Positions 8,987 to 18,053 of a DNA stretch of 64,000 bases are shown here, piece by piece (positions within the stretch are counted from its first letter, which is position 1; the number at the start of each line of letters is the position of its first letter). The notes under the pieces are model-generated. The model did no database searches, was not told where the DNA came from, and saw only the letters and a list, made by a program, of their open reading frames with translations. The DNA is taken from assembly GCF_001455965.1 (NCBI RefSeq), contig NZ_LKKO01000047.1, forward strand, positions 62,001 through 126,000, in the 5' to 3' direction. The position numbers and the translations under genes were made by a program. This DNA is from Methylobacterium sp. GXS13 (lineage in GTDB: Bacteria > Pseudomonadota > Alphaproteobacteria > Rhizobiales > Beijerinckiaceae).

Positions 8987-10087
8987 ATGATCGAGGACCC
9001 GTTACATCCGAGGACCATGGACCCGGGCCGATGGCCCTCGCGTCGCCTGCTGCTGCGGGCCGGCGCTGGAGCGATGGCCGCGCCCTTCGGCCTGGGCATA
9101 AGCGCGAGCCAGGCCTGGGCCCCGGGGCCCGGTGCGCCGTTCAATCCCGGCCCCCTCTGCAGCCCCATCGCTGCGGTAGGCCCGACAACCCCGCTGCGGC
9201 CGGTCAAGCTGGCCTGGAACGCCACCGCGATCTGCACAGCCGCTGCGCCGCTGGCGAAGGAGCAGGGCATTTTCGCCAAGCATGGCCTCGACGTGGACTT
9301 CGTCAATTTCGGTGGTGCCACGGAGGCGCTTCTGGAAGCCATCGCGACCGGCAAAGCCGATGCGGGGATCGGCATGGCCCTTCGCTGGCTGAAACCCCTG
9401 GAACAGGGCTTCGACGTCAAGATTACTGCCGGCCTGCATGGCGGCTGCCTGAGGCTGCTGGCCGACAAAGCGAGCGGGATCACCGACATCCCGTCCCTCA
9501 AGGGCAAGACCATCGCGATCAGCGACCAAGCAAGTCCGGCCAAGTACTTCTTCAGCCTGCAACTGGCCAAGGCCGGCATCGACCCGGACAGCGGCGTCGA
9601 CTGGCGGCAATACCCGGCCGATCTGCTGAACTTGGCGGTGCAAAAGGGAGAAGCGCAAGCGCTGGCCGATGGCGACCCGCGAACTTGGATCTGGTTGAAG
9701 GATGAGCGCTTCACCGAAGTGGCGACCAATCTGTCCGGAGATTACGCAGACCGCACCTGCTGCGTCGTGGCGGTCCGCGGCAGCCTGCTCCGGAACGACC
9801 GGCCGGTTGCCGCTGCCCTCACCCGGGCGATCCTGGAGGGCGGGCACGCCGTCCACGAGAACCCCGCGGCGGCCGCCAAGGCGTTCTCCGGCTACGGAGG
9901 CAAAGGGTCAGTCGAGGATCTGGCCGCGATGCTCCGCAATCAGCAACACGGCGACAGCCCGGTGGGCGGCAGGCTGAAGCAGCAGCTCGCCCTCTACGGC
10001 GATGAATTAAAGCTCGTGAACGTTCTGAAGCGCTCGACCGACACAGCGAAATTCGCTGAGCGGATCTACGCCGATGTGCTGGGCTGA
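8987..10087 (+). CDS. ABC transporter substrate-binding protein, taurine/sulfonate/nitrate type
   Basis: A 366-residue binding protein with a twin-arginine-type N-terminus (PSRRLLLRAGAGAMAAPFG). A second in-frame ATG at 9017 would also retain the signal. The NMT1/SsuA-like core is visible: WNATAICTAAAPLAKEQGIF at the mature start, VDFVNFGGATEALLEAIATG, and LKGKTIAISDQASPAKYFF. It differs clearly from the SsuA-like proteins at 3071 and 14653 and is more like binding proteins for taurine, nitrate or heterocyclic precursors. It is first of three genes (binding protein, permease, ATPase) with 8 bases to the permease. The ligand is not known; neighbours point to sulfur. Confidence 0.85.
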   Translation: MIEDPLHPRTMDPGRWPSRRLLLRAGAGAMAAPFGLGISASQAWAPGPGAPFNPGPLCSPIAAVGPTTPLRPVKLAWNATAICTAAAPLAKEQGIFAKHGLDVDFVNFGGATEALLEAIATGKADAGIGMALRWLKPLEQGFDVKITAGLHGGCLRLLADKASGITDIPSLKGKTIAISDQASPAKYFFSLQLAKAGIDPDSGVDWRQYPADLLNLAVQKGEAQALADGDPRTWIWLKDERFTEVATNLSGDYADRTCCVVAVRGSLLRNDRPVAAALTRAILEGGHAVHENPAAAAKAFSGYGGKGSVEDLAAMLRNQQHGDSPVGGRLKQQLALYGDELKLVNVLKRSTDTAKFAERIYADVLG

Positions 10088-10095
10088 GGAACGTC

Positions 10096-11100
10096 ATGTC
10101 CGGAAGCATCACCGCGGTCACCGCCGCGCGCGTCGCAGCTGCTCGAGCGCACGTGCCTGTCCCTCCCTGGCGGGTCCTTGCGGCCGGTACCGTCTGGCTC
10201 GCGCTCGCCGGGCTGACCCTGGCACTGCCGGAGACCGGCGACTTTCCAAGGACGGCCGCCTTCGCGCACGGCGCCGCGGTCATTGGTCTGGGTCTGCTGC
10301 CGTTGGGGCTGCTCGGTGCCAGGCTCGGCGGGTTCGGGGCGCGGCTGCAGCACTGGAGCCCGTGGCTCGCGGCACTGGCCATAGCCCTGGTGGCCTGGGA
10401 GGTCGTCACGGCGAAATTCTGCCTCTTGCCGATGCCGTTCTTCCCGCCGCCCCAGGCCATCCTCGAGGTGTTTTTGGACGATTGGCCGAGACTCGGCGGC
10501 AGCACGCTGAATTCGCTGATCCTGCTGGCCGGCGGCTACGCCATCGGGGCAGGGTTCGGCTTCGTGCTCGGCGTCGCCATCGGGACGTCCAAGGCTGTAG
10601 GCTACTGGGCGCATCCGGTGCTGCGCTTCGTCGGCCCGCTCCCGGCGACGGCGTGGCTGCCGCTGGCCTTCTTCGTCTTTCCGACCTCGTGGTCGGCGAG
10701 CACCTTTCTGGTCGCGCTGGCCACAGGCTTTCCTGTCACCGTGTTGACCTGGTCCGGGGTGGCCGGCGCCAACAAGGCCTATTTCGACGTGGCGCGGACG
10801 CTGGGCGCCTCGCCCAGCTTCCTGGTGCTGAGGGTGGCGGTCCCGGCGGCGTTGCCGCACGTCTTCGTCGGCCTGTTCATGGGGCTCGGCGGCTCCTTCG
10901 CGGTGCTGGTGGTGGCCGAGATGCTCGGCGTGAAGTCGGGCCTCGGCTGGTACCTGCAATGGGCTCAGGGCTGGGCAGCCTACGCGAACATGTACGCGGC
11001 GCTGATCGTGATGGCCCTGATGTGCTCGTCGCTGATCACCTTGCTGTTCCGCCTGCGCGATCGCCTGCTCGCCTGGCAGAAGGGGCTGGTGCAATGGTAG
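10096..11100 (+). CDS. ABC transporter permease, SsuC/TauC family
   Basis: A 334-residue membrane protein, longer than the usual 250-280 because of extra hydrophobic segments at the N-terminus (residues about 25-120). The BPD transporter domain then follows: LPMPFFPPPQAILEVF, GGSTLNSLILLAGGY, the EAA-like loop around YFDVARTLGASPSFLVLRVA, and GVKSGLGWYLQWAQGW. It sits 8 bases after the binding protein and overlaps the ATPase gene by 7 bases. The long N-terminal extension resembles that of some taurine/nitrate-type permeases. Its partners should be the products of 8987 and 11094. Confidence 0.88.
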   Translation: MSGSITAVTAARVAAARAHVPVPPWRVLAAGTVWLALAGLTLALPETGDFPRTAAFAHGAAVIGLGLLPLGLLGARLGGFGARLQHWSPWLAALAIALVAWEVVTAKFCLLPMPFFPPPQAILEVFLDDWPRLGGSTLNSLILLAGGYAIGAGFGFVLGVAIGTSKAVGYWAHPVLRFVGPLPATAWLPLAFFVFPTSWSASTFLVALATGFPVTVLTWSGVAGANKAYFDVARTLGASPSFLVLRVAVPAALPHVFVGLFMGLGGSFAVLVVAEMLGVKSGLGWYLQWAQGWAAYANMYAALIVMALMCSSLITLLFRLRDRLLAWQKGLVQW

Positions 11101-11885
11101 CCGCAACGCTGCAGCGACATACGGACCAGGCTCGCGGTGCAAGCCTGCACGCGGAGGCCGTCAGCCACGCCTTCGATATCCGCGGCGCGCCTTTGCCGGT
11201 GCTCGACCAAGTCAGTGTCACTGTCGCGCCAGGCGGGTTCGTCGCGCTGCTCGGCCCTTCGGGCTGCGGAAAATCCACCTTGCTGCGGCTGGTGGCCGGG
11301 CTGGAGCCTCCGGACCAGGGTGTCATTACCGTGGGTGGTCAATTGGTCGAAGGGCCGGACCCGTCCCGGCTGCTCGTCTTCCAGGATCCGACCCTCTACC
11401 CATGGCGGACTGTACGCGGAAACGTGGCGCTGGGGCTTGAAGCCCAGGGCGTCGGCCGGGCGGATCGCGCGGCGCGCATCGATCGGGCACTAGGGCTCGT
11501 CGGGCTGTCCGCTTTCGCGGACGCCTATCCGCACCAGCTCTCTGGCGGCATGGCGCAAAGAGCGGCTCTGGCCCGGGCGCTGGTCAACGAGCCGCGCCTG
11601 CTGCTCCTCGACGAACCGCTGGGCAAGCTCGACGCGCTAACCCGGCTGGCGATGCAAGCGGAGATCCTGCGGCTCTGGCAGGAGAAGCGCTTCACCGCAG
11701 TCCTCGTCACCCACGACGTCGAGGAAGCTTTGATCCTGGCCGAGCGGGTGATCGTGCTCAGTGACCGTCCGGCCGCGATCCGAGCCGAGTTGCCAGTCGA
11801 GGCCCCCTATCCACGTCACCGGGATGATCCTGACCTCGTTCGGCTGCGTCGGACGATCCTGGAGATTCTCGGTCAGGTTACCTGA
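11094..11885 (+). CDS. ABC transporter ATP-binding protein, SsuB/TauB family
   Basis: A 263-residue ATPase starting at an ATG that overlaps the end of the permease gene. Walker A is GPSGCGKST (residues 54-62), the signature is LSGGMAQR, and Walker B is LLLLDEPLGKLDALTR, followed by the H-loop VLVTHDVEEAL. The LVFQDPTLYPWRTVRGNVALG block is typical of SsuB/TauB/NrtD proteins. It completes the three-gene importer begun at 8987. The frame continues upstream in the same phase but that sequence is inside the permease gene. Confidence 0.92.
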   Translation: MVAATLQRHTDQARGASLHAEAVSHAFDIRGAPLPVLDQVSVTVAPGGFVALLGPSGCGKSTLLRLVAGLEPPDQGVITVGGQLVEGPDPSRLLVFQDPTLYPWRTVRGNVALGLEAQGVGRADRAARIDRALGLVGLSAFADAYPHQLSGGMAQRAALARALVNEPRLLLLDEPLGKLDALTRLAMQAEILRLWQEKRFTAVLVTHDVEEALILAERVIVLSDRPAAIRAELPVEAPYPRHRDDPDLVRLRRTILEILGQVT

Positions 11886-11996
11886 TCGCGCGGGCAATTG
11901 CGGTGCGCGGTCAAGCGACCCTCACGTTCCGGGCCGCGCGCCGTGACCGCGTGCGTGAACGCTTTCCACACGCTTCGCCGAGACGAGGTTCCGCCC

Positions 11997-12977
11997 TTGC
12001 GTCGCTCACGCCGATCCCTCCTGGCCGCCGGCCTCGTCCTGATCTCCGGGACAAGCCTGTTCGCTCATGCGGCCCGGGCCCAGGATCCGAAGGAGATTCG
12101 CCTGGACTGGGCAACCTACAATCCCGTCGGTCTACTTCTGAAGGAGAAAGGTTTCCTTGAAGAGGCCCTTCAGGCGAAGGGCATTCGGGTGCGGTGGGTC
12201 CAGTCACTCGGCTCCAACAAGGCGCTCGAATTCCTGAACGCCGGCGCGATCGATATCGGCTCTGCAGCAGGCGCGGCCGCTCTCGTCGCGCGGATCAACG
12301 GGAACCCGGTTAAAGCCGTCTACGCCTTCTCGCGCCCGGAGTGGACGGCGTTGGTCACCCGCAAGGACACCGGCATCGCCAAGCCCGCAGACTTAAAGGG
12401 CAAGCGCATCGCCGTCACCCGCGGTACCGATCCGCATATCTTCCTCATCCGTGCGCTTCAGGGCGCAGGCTTGACGGAAAGGGACGCAAAGCTCGTCCTG
12501 CTTCAGCATTCGGACGGACGCACGGCCCTTGACCGGGGCGATGTCGATGCCTGGGCCGGCTTGGATCCCTTGATGGCGGCGGCCGAGATCGAGAATGGCG
12601 ATGTCCTGTTCTACCGTGACCCGGCGGCCAACACCTGGGGTCTGCTCGATGTGCGTGAGGACTTCGCGAACGCCCACCCCGATCTCGTCCGGACAGTGAT
12701 CGCAGCCTACGAGCGGGCGCGCGCCTACGCGCTGGCGAACCCGCAGGCCCTCTCGGCGGCGCTGGTCGCCGCGACCAAGCTGCCCGAACCTGTGATCGCT
12801 CGCCAGCTCCAGCGCACCGACCTATCAAAGCCGATGATCGGGCCGGCACAGGCCGAGTCCATCGAGGCGGCCGGCCTCGCTCTTCAGCAGGCCGGCGTGA
12901 TCCCCGCCGGTACGGATGTCGCTTCGGCGGTGAGCGGTTTGCTCGATTCTGGCTTCAACCCCGTCGCCGCGCGTTGA
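11997..12977 (+). CDS. ABC transporter substrate-binding protein, sulfonate type
   Basis: A 326-residue binding protein. I chose a TTG at 11997 because a GAGG ribosome site lies 8 bases before it and because it immediately precedes the signal peptide (RRSRRSLLAAGLVLISG to AARAQ). A GTG at 11955 is the alternative. The mature protein starts IRLDWATYNPVGLLLKEKGF and continues with VQSLGSNKALEFLNAGAID, GSAAGAAALVARINGNPVKA and LKGKRIAVTRGTDPHIFLI, typical of aliphatic-sulfonate binding proteins. It overlaps the following permease start by 4 bases (TTGA). A second binding protein closes the same operon at 14653. Confidence 0.85.
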   Translation: MRRSRRSLLAAGLVLISGTSLFAHAARAQDPKEIRLDWATYNPVGLLLKEKGFLEEALQAKGIRVRWVQSLGSNKALEFLNAGAIDIGSAAGAAALVARINGNPVKAVYAFSRPEWTALVTRKDTGIAKPADLKGKRIAVTRGTDPHIFLIRALQGAGLTERDAKLVLLQHSDGRTALDRGDVDAWAGLDPLMAAAEIENGDVLFYRDPAANTWGLLDVREDFANAHPDLVRTVIAAYERARAYALANPQALSAALVAATKLPEPVIARQLQRTDLSKPMIGPAQAESIEAAGLALQQAGVIPAGTDVASAVSGLLDSGFNPVAAR

Positions 12978-13762
12978 CGGCCGGGACGCTGATGCGGCAG
13001 GGCGGCCGTGTCGGCCTCGGGCTGGTCCTGCCGCTCGCCCTGGCGATCGGCTGGGAGATCGCGATCGATCCCGGCTTGGTCTCCGGCCGGCTGCTGCCGC
13101 CACCGAGCCGAATCGGCGCGACGCTGTTGGACCTCGCGGCCTCGGGGGACCTGCTGATGCATGTCCAGGCGACCTTGATCCGGGTCGGACTCGGCTTCCT
13201 CTGGGGAGCCGCTGTGGGGATCCTGGCGGGTGGGCTCGTGGCGACGCTTCCGACTCTGCGCTGGCTGCTCGATCCAAGCCTGCAGGCTTTGCGAGCTGTG
13301 CCGTCGCTGGCCTGGGTTCCACTCTTCATCCTATGGTTCGGAATCCTCGAGACGCCGAAGGTGCTGCTGATCGCCGTAGGGGTCTTCTTCCCGGTCTATG
13401 TCGGGGTCTCGGGGGCGATCGCCTCGGTGGACCGGAAACTTATCGAAGTCGGACGTATCTTCCGGCTGTCGCGTTTTGGCCTCGCCAGGCGGATCCTGCT
13501 GCCCGCGGTGCTGCCTGCGACGCTGGTCGGGTTGCGCACGGGACTCGGCCTCGGCTTCCTGTTCGTTGTGGCGGCAGAGCTGATGGGCGCTTCGGAGGGG
13601 CTCGGTTACCTACTGGTCGATGGCCAGCAATTCGGCAAACCGGACCAGATCGTCGCCGCAATCTTCGATTTCGCAGCGGCGGGGAAGCTGGCCGACTTGG
13701 TCCTGATGACGCTGACGCGGCCCTTGACGCGCTGGCAGGATACGGAACGGGAGAGCCTATGA
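12974..13762 (+). CDS. ABC transporter permease, SsuC family
   Basis: A 262-residue permease of the usual SsuC length. The TTG start overlaps the previous stop codon (TTGA); an ATG at 12992 is an alternative. Features include RLLPPPSRIGATL, the LQALRAVPSLAWVPLFILWF segment, the EAA loop around LIEVGRIFRLSRFGLARRIL, and GASEGLGYLLVDGQQF. All are strong SsuC marks. Its stop overlaps the ATPase start (ATGA). With the products of 11997, 13759 and 14653 it should form a sulfonate importer. Confidence 0.92.
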   Translation: MTAGTLMRQGGRVGLGLVLPLALAIGWEIAIDPGLVSGRLLPPPSRIGATLLDLAASGDLLMHVQATLIRVGLGFLWGAAVGILAGGLVATLPTLRWLLDPSLQALRAVPSLAWVPLFILWFGILETPKVLLIAVGVFFPVYVGVSGAIASVDRKLIEVGRIFRLSRFGLARRILLPAVLPATLVGLRTGLGLGFLFVVAAELMGASEGLGYLLVDGQQFGKPDQIVAAIFDFAAAGKLADLVLMTLTRPLTRWQDTERESL

Positions 13763-14607
13763 CGGGCGAGACCCTGCACCACGCGCCCGGCCCATCACTA
13801 CAATTGCTCACACAAGAAATCCCCGTGCTCATCGTCGATGATCTTTCAAAAACCTACGCGGATGGCACGCAAGCCCTGGCCGGGATCAACCTCTCGGTGC
13901 ACCCGGGGGAGATCGTCGCGCTCGTCGGCGGCTCGGGCTGCGGAAAGACGACACTGCTGCGCCTCATCGCGGGACTCGACCAAGCGAGCGGCGGATGCGT
14001 GCAGGTCGACGGCGAGACGATCCGCGAGCCGCATCCGGATGTCGGCGTCGTCTTCCAGGAGGCGCGACTCCTGCCCTGGCTTGATGTCGCAGACAATGTC
14101 GGCTTCGGCCTTGCCGGGCTTACCGGATCCGAGCATCGGGGCCGGGTCGTCGGGGCACTGGAACGGATCGGTCTGGCGGAGCATGCCGACCGCTGGCCGC
14201 GCGAGCTGTCCGGTGGGCAGCAGCAGCGCGTCGCCATCGCCCGGGCATTCGTGACCATTCCGCGCGTGTTGCTGTTGGACGAACCGTTCTCCGCGTTGGA
14301 TGCCTTCACCCGCAGGGATCTGCACGATCAGCTCCTGAACCTGTGGGGCGAGGCGAAGCCGACGATCCTGCTTGTGACCCACGATGTCGGTGAGGCCGTG
14401 ACGCTGGCTGACCGGGTGGTGGTGATGCGCCCGCGTCCGGGCCGCCTCGACGAAACCATCGTTATCGGGCCGGCCCGCCCACGTGATCCCGTTGCGGCTC
14501 ATCATGAAAATGCGGTCCGCCGCGTGATGGCTGCCCTCGACCGCTCTTTGCGTCCGGCCGCAGCCCATCAGCCGCTTGCCCCTGAGGACCGTGCTACGTG
14601 GTGGTAG
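13759..14607 (+). CDS. ABC transporter ATP-binding protein, SsuB family
   Basis: A 282-residue ATPase starting at an ATG overlapping the permease stop. Walker A is GGSGCGKTT (residues 57-65), the signature is LSGGQQQR, Walker B is LLLDEPFSALDAFTR and the H-loop is LLVTHDVGEAV. VVFQEARLLPWLDVADNVGFG is the standard SsuB block. The N-terminus has about 22 residues more than common SsuB proteins, so a later start (GTG near 13825, at VLIVDDL) is possible. It energises the permease at 12974. Confidence 0.9.
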   Translation: MTGETLHHAPGPSLQLLTQEIPVLIVDDLSKTYADGTQALAGINLSVHPGEIVALVGGSGCGKTTLLRLIAGLDQASGGCVQVDGETIREPHPDVGVVFQEARLLPWLDVADNVGFGLAGLTGSEHRGRVVGALERIGLAEHADRWPRELSGGQQQRVAIARAFVTIPRVLLLDEPFSALDAFTRRDLHDQLLNLWGEAKPTILLVTHDVGEAVTLADRVVVMRPRPGRLDETIVIGPARPRDPVAAHHENAVRRVMAALDRSLRPAAAHQPLAPEDRATWW

Positions 14608-14652
14608 ATCCTCTCCCCACGTCCTCACCCTGCTCCCATCCCGGATGACACG

Positions 14653-15609
14653 ATGCCTGCCTCTCGCCGAAACCTGATCGCCGGCCTTGCCGCCGCAGCC
14701 CTCGTGCCGCTGCCCCGCACAGCCCGGGCAGCCACGACGCTGCGCATCGGATACCAGCGTTCCTCGACGCTCATCGCGCTGCTGCGCCAGAACGGCAACC
14801 TGGAGAAGGCGCTGGCACCGCTCGGGACCGGCTTGTCCTGGCACGAATTCACGAGCGGGCTTCCGATCATGGAAGCCCTCAATGCCGGGCAGATCGACGT
14901 TTCGGCCGACGTGGCCGACACGGTGCCGATCTTCGCGCAGGCGGCGGGCGCTCGGATCACCTACATCGCCCAGGAAGCCCCCTCCCCGGACGCGCAGGCC
15001 ATCCTGGTGCCCGAGAGCTCGCCCGCCAAGACGGTTGCGGATCTGCGCGGCCGGCGCGTCGCCGTCACCAAAGGCGCGGGCAGCCATTACCTGCTGCTGG
15101 CTGCCCTCTCGGAAGCCGGCATGACCTTCAAGGACATCACCCCAGCCTACCTGACGCCTGCCGATGGCCGGGCTGCGCTCACCAGCGGCGGTGTCGAGGC
15201 CTGGGTCGCCTGGGACCCGTTCCTGTCCGCCGCCCGGCAGCAATCCGGTGCGCGGGTTCTGCGCGATGGTGCCGGCCTGTCCCTGTACAAACGCTACTAT
15301 CTTGCGGCCGATCCTTACGTGGCCGCCAACAGCCCGGTGCTGGCCGTCCTGTTCAGCCAGCTGGCCGAAACCGGCGCTTGGGTGAAGGCGCAGCCGGACG
15401 AAGCGGCTTCGCGCCTGGCGCCGCTCTGGAAAATCGAGCCCGAGGTGATCCGGCGGGCGAACGCGCACCGCAGCTACCACGTAGAGCCGGTCACCCGGGC
15501 CGGCCTCTCCGAGCAGCAGAAGATTGCCGACGCCTTCCGGACCGAAGGCCTCCTGCCCCGGCCGGTGGACGCATCCGCACTCCCAATCTGGGCGCCGCCG
15601 GTGCGTTGA
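14653..15609 (+). CDS. Aliphatic sulfonate ABC transporter substrate-binding protein (SsuA-like)
   Basis: A 318-residue periplasmic protein with a short signal (ASRRNLIAGLAAAALVPLP to ARA). LRIGYQRSSTLIALL, ADVADTVPIFAQAAG, VTKGAGSHYLLLAAL and AWVAWDPFLSAAR are SsuA signatures. It lies 45 bases after the ATPase and ends 4 bases from a convergent gene. The protein is closely paralogous to that at 3071, including the C-terminal NAHRSYHVEPV block (NARRTYRVEPV there). The operon therefore has a binding protein of a different type at each end. Confidence 0.9.
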   Translation: MPASRRNLIAGLAAAALVPLPRTARAATTLRIGYQRSSTLIALLRQNGNLEKALAPLGTGLSWHEFTSGLPIMEALNAGQIDVSADVADTVPIFAQAAGARITYIAQEAPSPDAQAILVPESSPAKTVADLRGRRVAVTKGAGSHYLLLAALSEAGMTFKDITPAYLTPADGRAALTSGGVEAWVAWDPFLSAARQQSGARVLRDGAGLSLYKRYYLAADPYVAANSPVLAVLFSQLAETGAWVKAQPDEAASRLAPLWKIEPEVIRRANAHRSYHVEPVTRAGLSEQQKIADAFRTEGLLPRPVDASALPIWAPPVR

Positions 15610-15613
15610 CCCG

Positions 15614-17023
15614 CTAGGCGCGCGGCACGCCCAGAACCCTCCGGCTCTCCTCCGCAAGCACCGCGTGGCGCACTGCTTCCGGACCGACGGTGGGCGTCTC
15701 CTGGGCGGCCTTCGCGATGATCGCCTTGAAGCGCTTCTTGTCCCAGGACTGGGAGCGCAGGCTCTTCAGCACGGCGTCGAGCACGACCCGCACGGCGAGC
15801 GACCGCTGCCGCTCCCGCGCGAGTTCGGCGGCCAGCAGCGGATCGCGGAACTGCGCGGCACCGAGCGGCACGACAAGGACCGCGTTCTCTGCCATGGCCG
15901 GATCCCCATCGTCGGCGACCGTGAAACCATCGGGATGCTTTCGGCGGTTCAGGATCTTCGTCGCCTCGTTCAGCAGGATGTGGTGCTGGATCGGGGCCAG
16001 GGCATTCGCCGGGACGTCGTGACCCGCCAGCGCGATCTGCTGCTGAAAGCGTCGACGGCTCAGACCGAGTGTGCCCAGGCTGGCTCGCACGGCCGAGAGA
16101 ACCCTGCGTAGGGCCTGCGTGCGGTACGCGGATCTCAGAAGCTGATCGCGCAGGAGGGCCGCGGATTCACCCAGCGGCCCGTCCGGCAATTGGCGCGCCT
16201 GATCAGCCAGCTCCACGATCACCCGCTGCATCAGGACGGTGCGTTCGCTCCGGGCCTCTTCAGCTGCGAGCCGCGGCGCGCCCTTCCGAAGCCAGACGAA
16301 AAATTCCGTGGCGTACCGTTCCTGAAGGTCCTCGACCCTCAGGTCGAGATAGCCGAGCAAAGACAATTCCAGGATCATCAAGCTGAAGCTCGACGGTACG
16401 AACACCCAGGCGTGGGCGTCGGTATAATCCAGACGCTGCGCGGCGGCGTGCCATTGCGGCGCGTCGGTGATCGGATTGACCGGCTCGGCCAATTGGATGT
16501 CGCTGGCGTCCCAGGCCCCGATCCCACCTGGCTTCAAGGCCATGTTGAGAGCGTAGTCGATATGCGTCCGCAGGGTGTGCCGGTCGCGTCGCTCCAAGAA
16601 GGCCGTGATCGCTTCGGCGGTCGCCGACAGCGGTCGGTAGAAGTCGAAGCACTTACGCTTGTCCGGGACGGCTAGGATCACGACGCCGTTTGGTTTCAGC
16701 AGCGTCTGCGCAGCACGCAGGAACGTGACGATGTCGGTCGTGTGCTCGATGACGTGGCTGGCGATGAACGCGTCGAACGTTCCATGCTGATCGCTCGGGA
16801 TAGCGTCGGCGAGGGAACCTCCGGTCCAGACGATGTCGACCTCCTCAATCCGGTCGATCGCCTGGTCATGATATTTCGCGATCAATTCATCACGCGAAGC
16901 GTGATCGACCACTATCGTGGTCCAACCGTCACGTTTAGGGGCAAGGGGATTGAAGCTCGGGCCGATCTCAATGATCCGCGCATCTTTATTCAAAGATCGT
17001 AGAAGTTGCGGCGCTCGCTCCAT
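15614..17023 (-). CDS. SAM-dependent methyltransferase with a long C-terminal region
   Basis: A 469-residue cytoplasmic protein. The N-terminal half is a class I methyltransferase: motif I reads ARIIEIGPSFNPLAPKRDG, then VVDHASRDEL, FDAFIASHVIEHTTDIVTFL and LLKPNGVVILAVPDKRKCF. Residues from about 240 on are alpha-helical and charged, without a domain I recognise, and contain two copies of a loose repeat around LVVPLGAAQFRDPLLAA-type and AILRDQLLRSAYR-type sequence. It is divergent from a glycosyltransferase gene 38 bases away. The pair may modify a surface glycan, as similar methyltransferases often sit with glycosyltransferases. Substrate unknown. Confidence 0.8.
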   Translation of the reverse strand: MERAPQLLRSLNKDARIIEIGPSFNPLAPKRDGWTTIVVDHASRDELIAKYHDQAIDRIEEVDIVWTGGSLADAIPSDQHGTFDAFIASHVIEHTTDIVTFLRAAQTLLKPNGVVILAVPDKRKCFDFYRPLSATAEAITAFLERRDRHTLRTHIDYALNMALKPGGIGAWDASDIQLAEPVNPITDAPQWHAAAQRLDYTDAHAWVFVPSSFSLMILELSLLGYLDLRVEDLQERYATEFFVWLRKGAPRLAAEEARSERTVLMQRVIVELADQARQLPDGPLGESAALLRDQLLRSAYRTQALRRVLSAVRASLGTLGLSRRRFQQQIALAGHDVPANALAPIQHHILLNEATKILNRRKHPDGFTVADDGDPAMAENAVLVVPLGAAQFRDPLLAAELARERQRSLAVRVVLDAVLKSLRSQSWDKKRFKAIIAKAAQETPTVGPEAVRHAVLAEESRRVLGVPRA

Positions 17024-17061
17024 ATCCAGCTTAGCTCCTAATTAGCGTCCCGCCGCGTACG

Positions 17062-17946
17062 ATGGGGGCGGATTATCAAATGCCGTGTCGAAGGGAAATG
17101 TCGGTGGAGAAAAGGCCTCTCGCCGTGGTCACCATGGCGTTCAACGAGAAAACGATGTTGCCGCTCTGGCTAAGGCATTACGACCGGCAGGTCGGAGCCG
17201 AGAACTGCTATGTTCTCGATCATGGTTCCGTCGACGGCTCAACCATTGGGATCAACGCGAACCTGATTCGGCTGCCGCGAACGCCCCTCGACGAATGGGA
17301 GCGCGTGAATACGATCCGCGATTTCTGTGCGTCTTTATTCATCGGATTCAAGTGCGTGCTTTTCGCCGATGCGGATGAGTTGATCGTCGTCGATCCGGAT
17401 GTGGCGCCATCGCTGTCGCATTACATCGCGGCGCGCGATGTGCCGCCGATCCTCGACCTGTTCGGCTCCGATGTCCGCCACGTCGAGGAGGAGGCGCCGA
17501 TCGATCTTCAACGCCTCGTATCGCTACAGAGAGCCTATGTCCGCCCGATATCGACCCTCTGCAAAGCAACACTGATCTCGAAGCGTACGGACTGGCATAT
17601 CGGCTTCCACTGCGTGGTCCACGAGCATCGGCCGAAATTCGACGACCTGTTCCTGTTCCACCTAGCCCATTGTGACAACTACATCTTGTTCGAGCGCCAG
17701 AAGAAGCGCAACGCCGCCGCACCGGTCGGCATCCCGGACTCGCATCACGCCATCGAGCCGACGACGTTTCTGGATCATATGAAGTCGGATATTGCCGGAC
17801 TTACGCGGACACGCGTTCAGTTGCGCCGCGGTGAAGATCTTTTCGAAACAACGAAGAGGATATTCGCCGATGCAATCGAGCGCAAGAGTTGGGCCCAGGC
17901 GCCGAATCTGTGGCACTTGCCAGACCGCTTCGTCGGAACGTTCTAA
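17062..17946 (+). CDS. Family 2-type glycosyltransferase (Glyco_tranf_2_4)
   Basis: A GT-A-fold glycosyltransferase of up to 294 residues. The domain opens with LAVVTMAFNEKTMLPLWLRH, followed by YVLDHGSVDGS and the metal-binding FADADELIVVDP. These fit PF13704, a group that transfers sugars in polysaccharide or surface-glycan synthesis. The C-terminal half (HIGFHCVVHEHRP, FHLAHCDNYILF) is also typical. Three in-frame ATGs are possible (17062, 17080, 17098). A purine-rich stretch 8 bases before 17080 makes that one attractive. The gene is divergent from a methyltransferase with only a few dozen bases between, so their promoters must overlap. Confidence 0.85.
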   Translation: MGADYQMPCRREMSVEKRPLAVVTMAFNEKTMLPLWLRHYDRQVGAENCYVLDHGSVDGSTIGINANLIRLPRTPLDEWERVNTIRDFCASLFIGFKCVLFADADELIVVDPDVAPSLSHYIAARDVPPILDLFGSDVRHVEEEAPIDLQRLVSLQRAYVRPISTLCKATLISKRTDWHIGFHCVVHEHRPKFDDLFLFHLAHCDNYILFERQKKRNAAAPVGIPDSHHAIEPTTFLDHMKSDIAGLTRTRVQLRRGEDLFETTKRIFADAIERKSWAQAPNLWHLPDRFVGTF

Positions 17947-18053
17947 CCGACGGAGACGCGCTCGAAGCCAGCCCCTACAGGCGCCGCGGTCGACCACAGG
18001 GGCTCTCAGGCGAAGCGGCCGAATTGACGGCTCTGCGGGAGGTGCGTAGCAGC

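Noticed and set aside
13846-15657. A 603-codon reverse open frame opposite the ABC ATPase and SsuA-like genes
   Set aside because: Both sense genes have strong family motifs; the antisense product has none.
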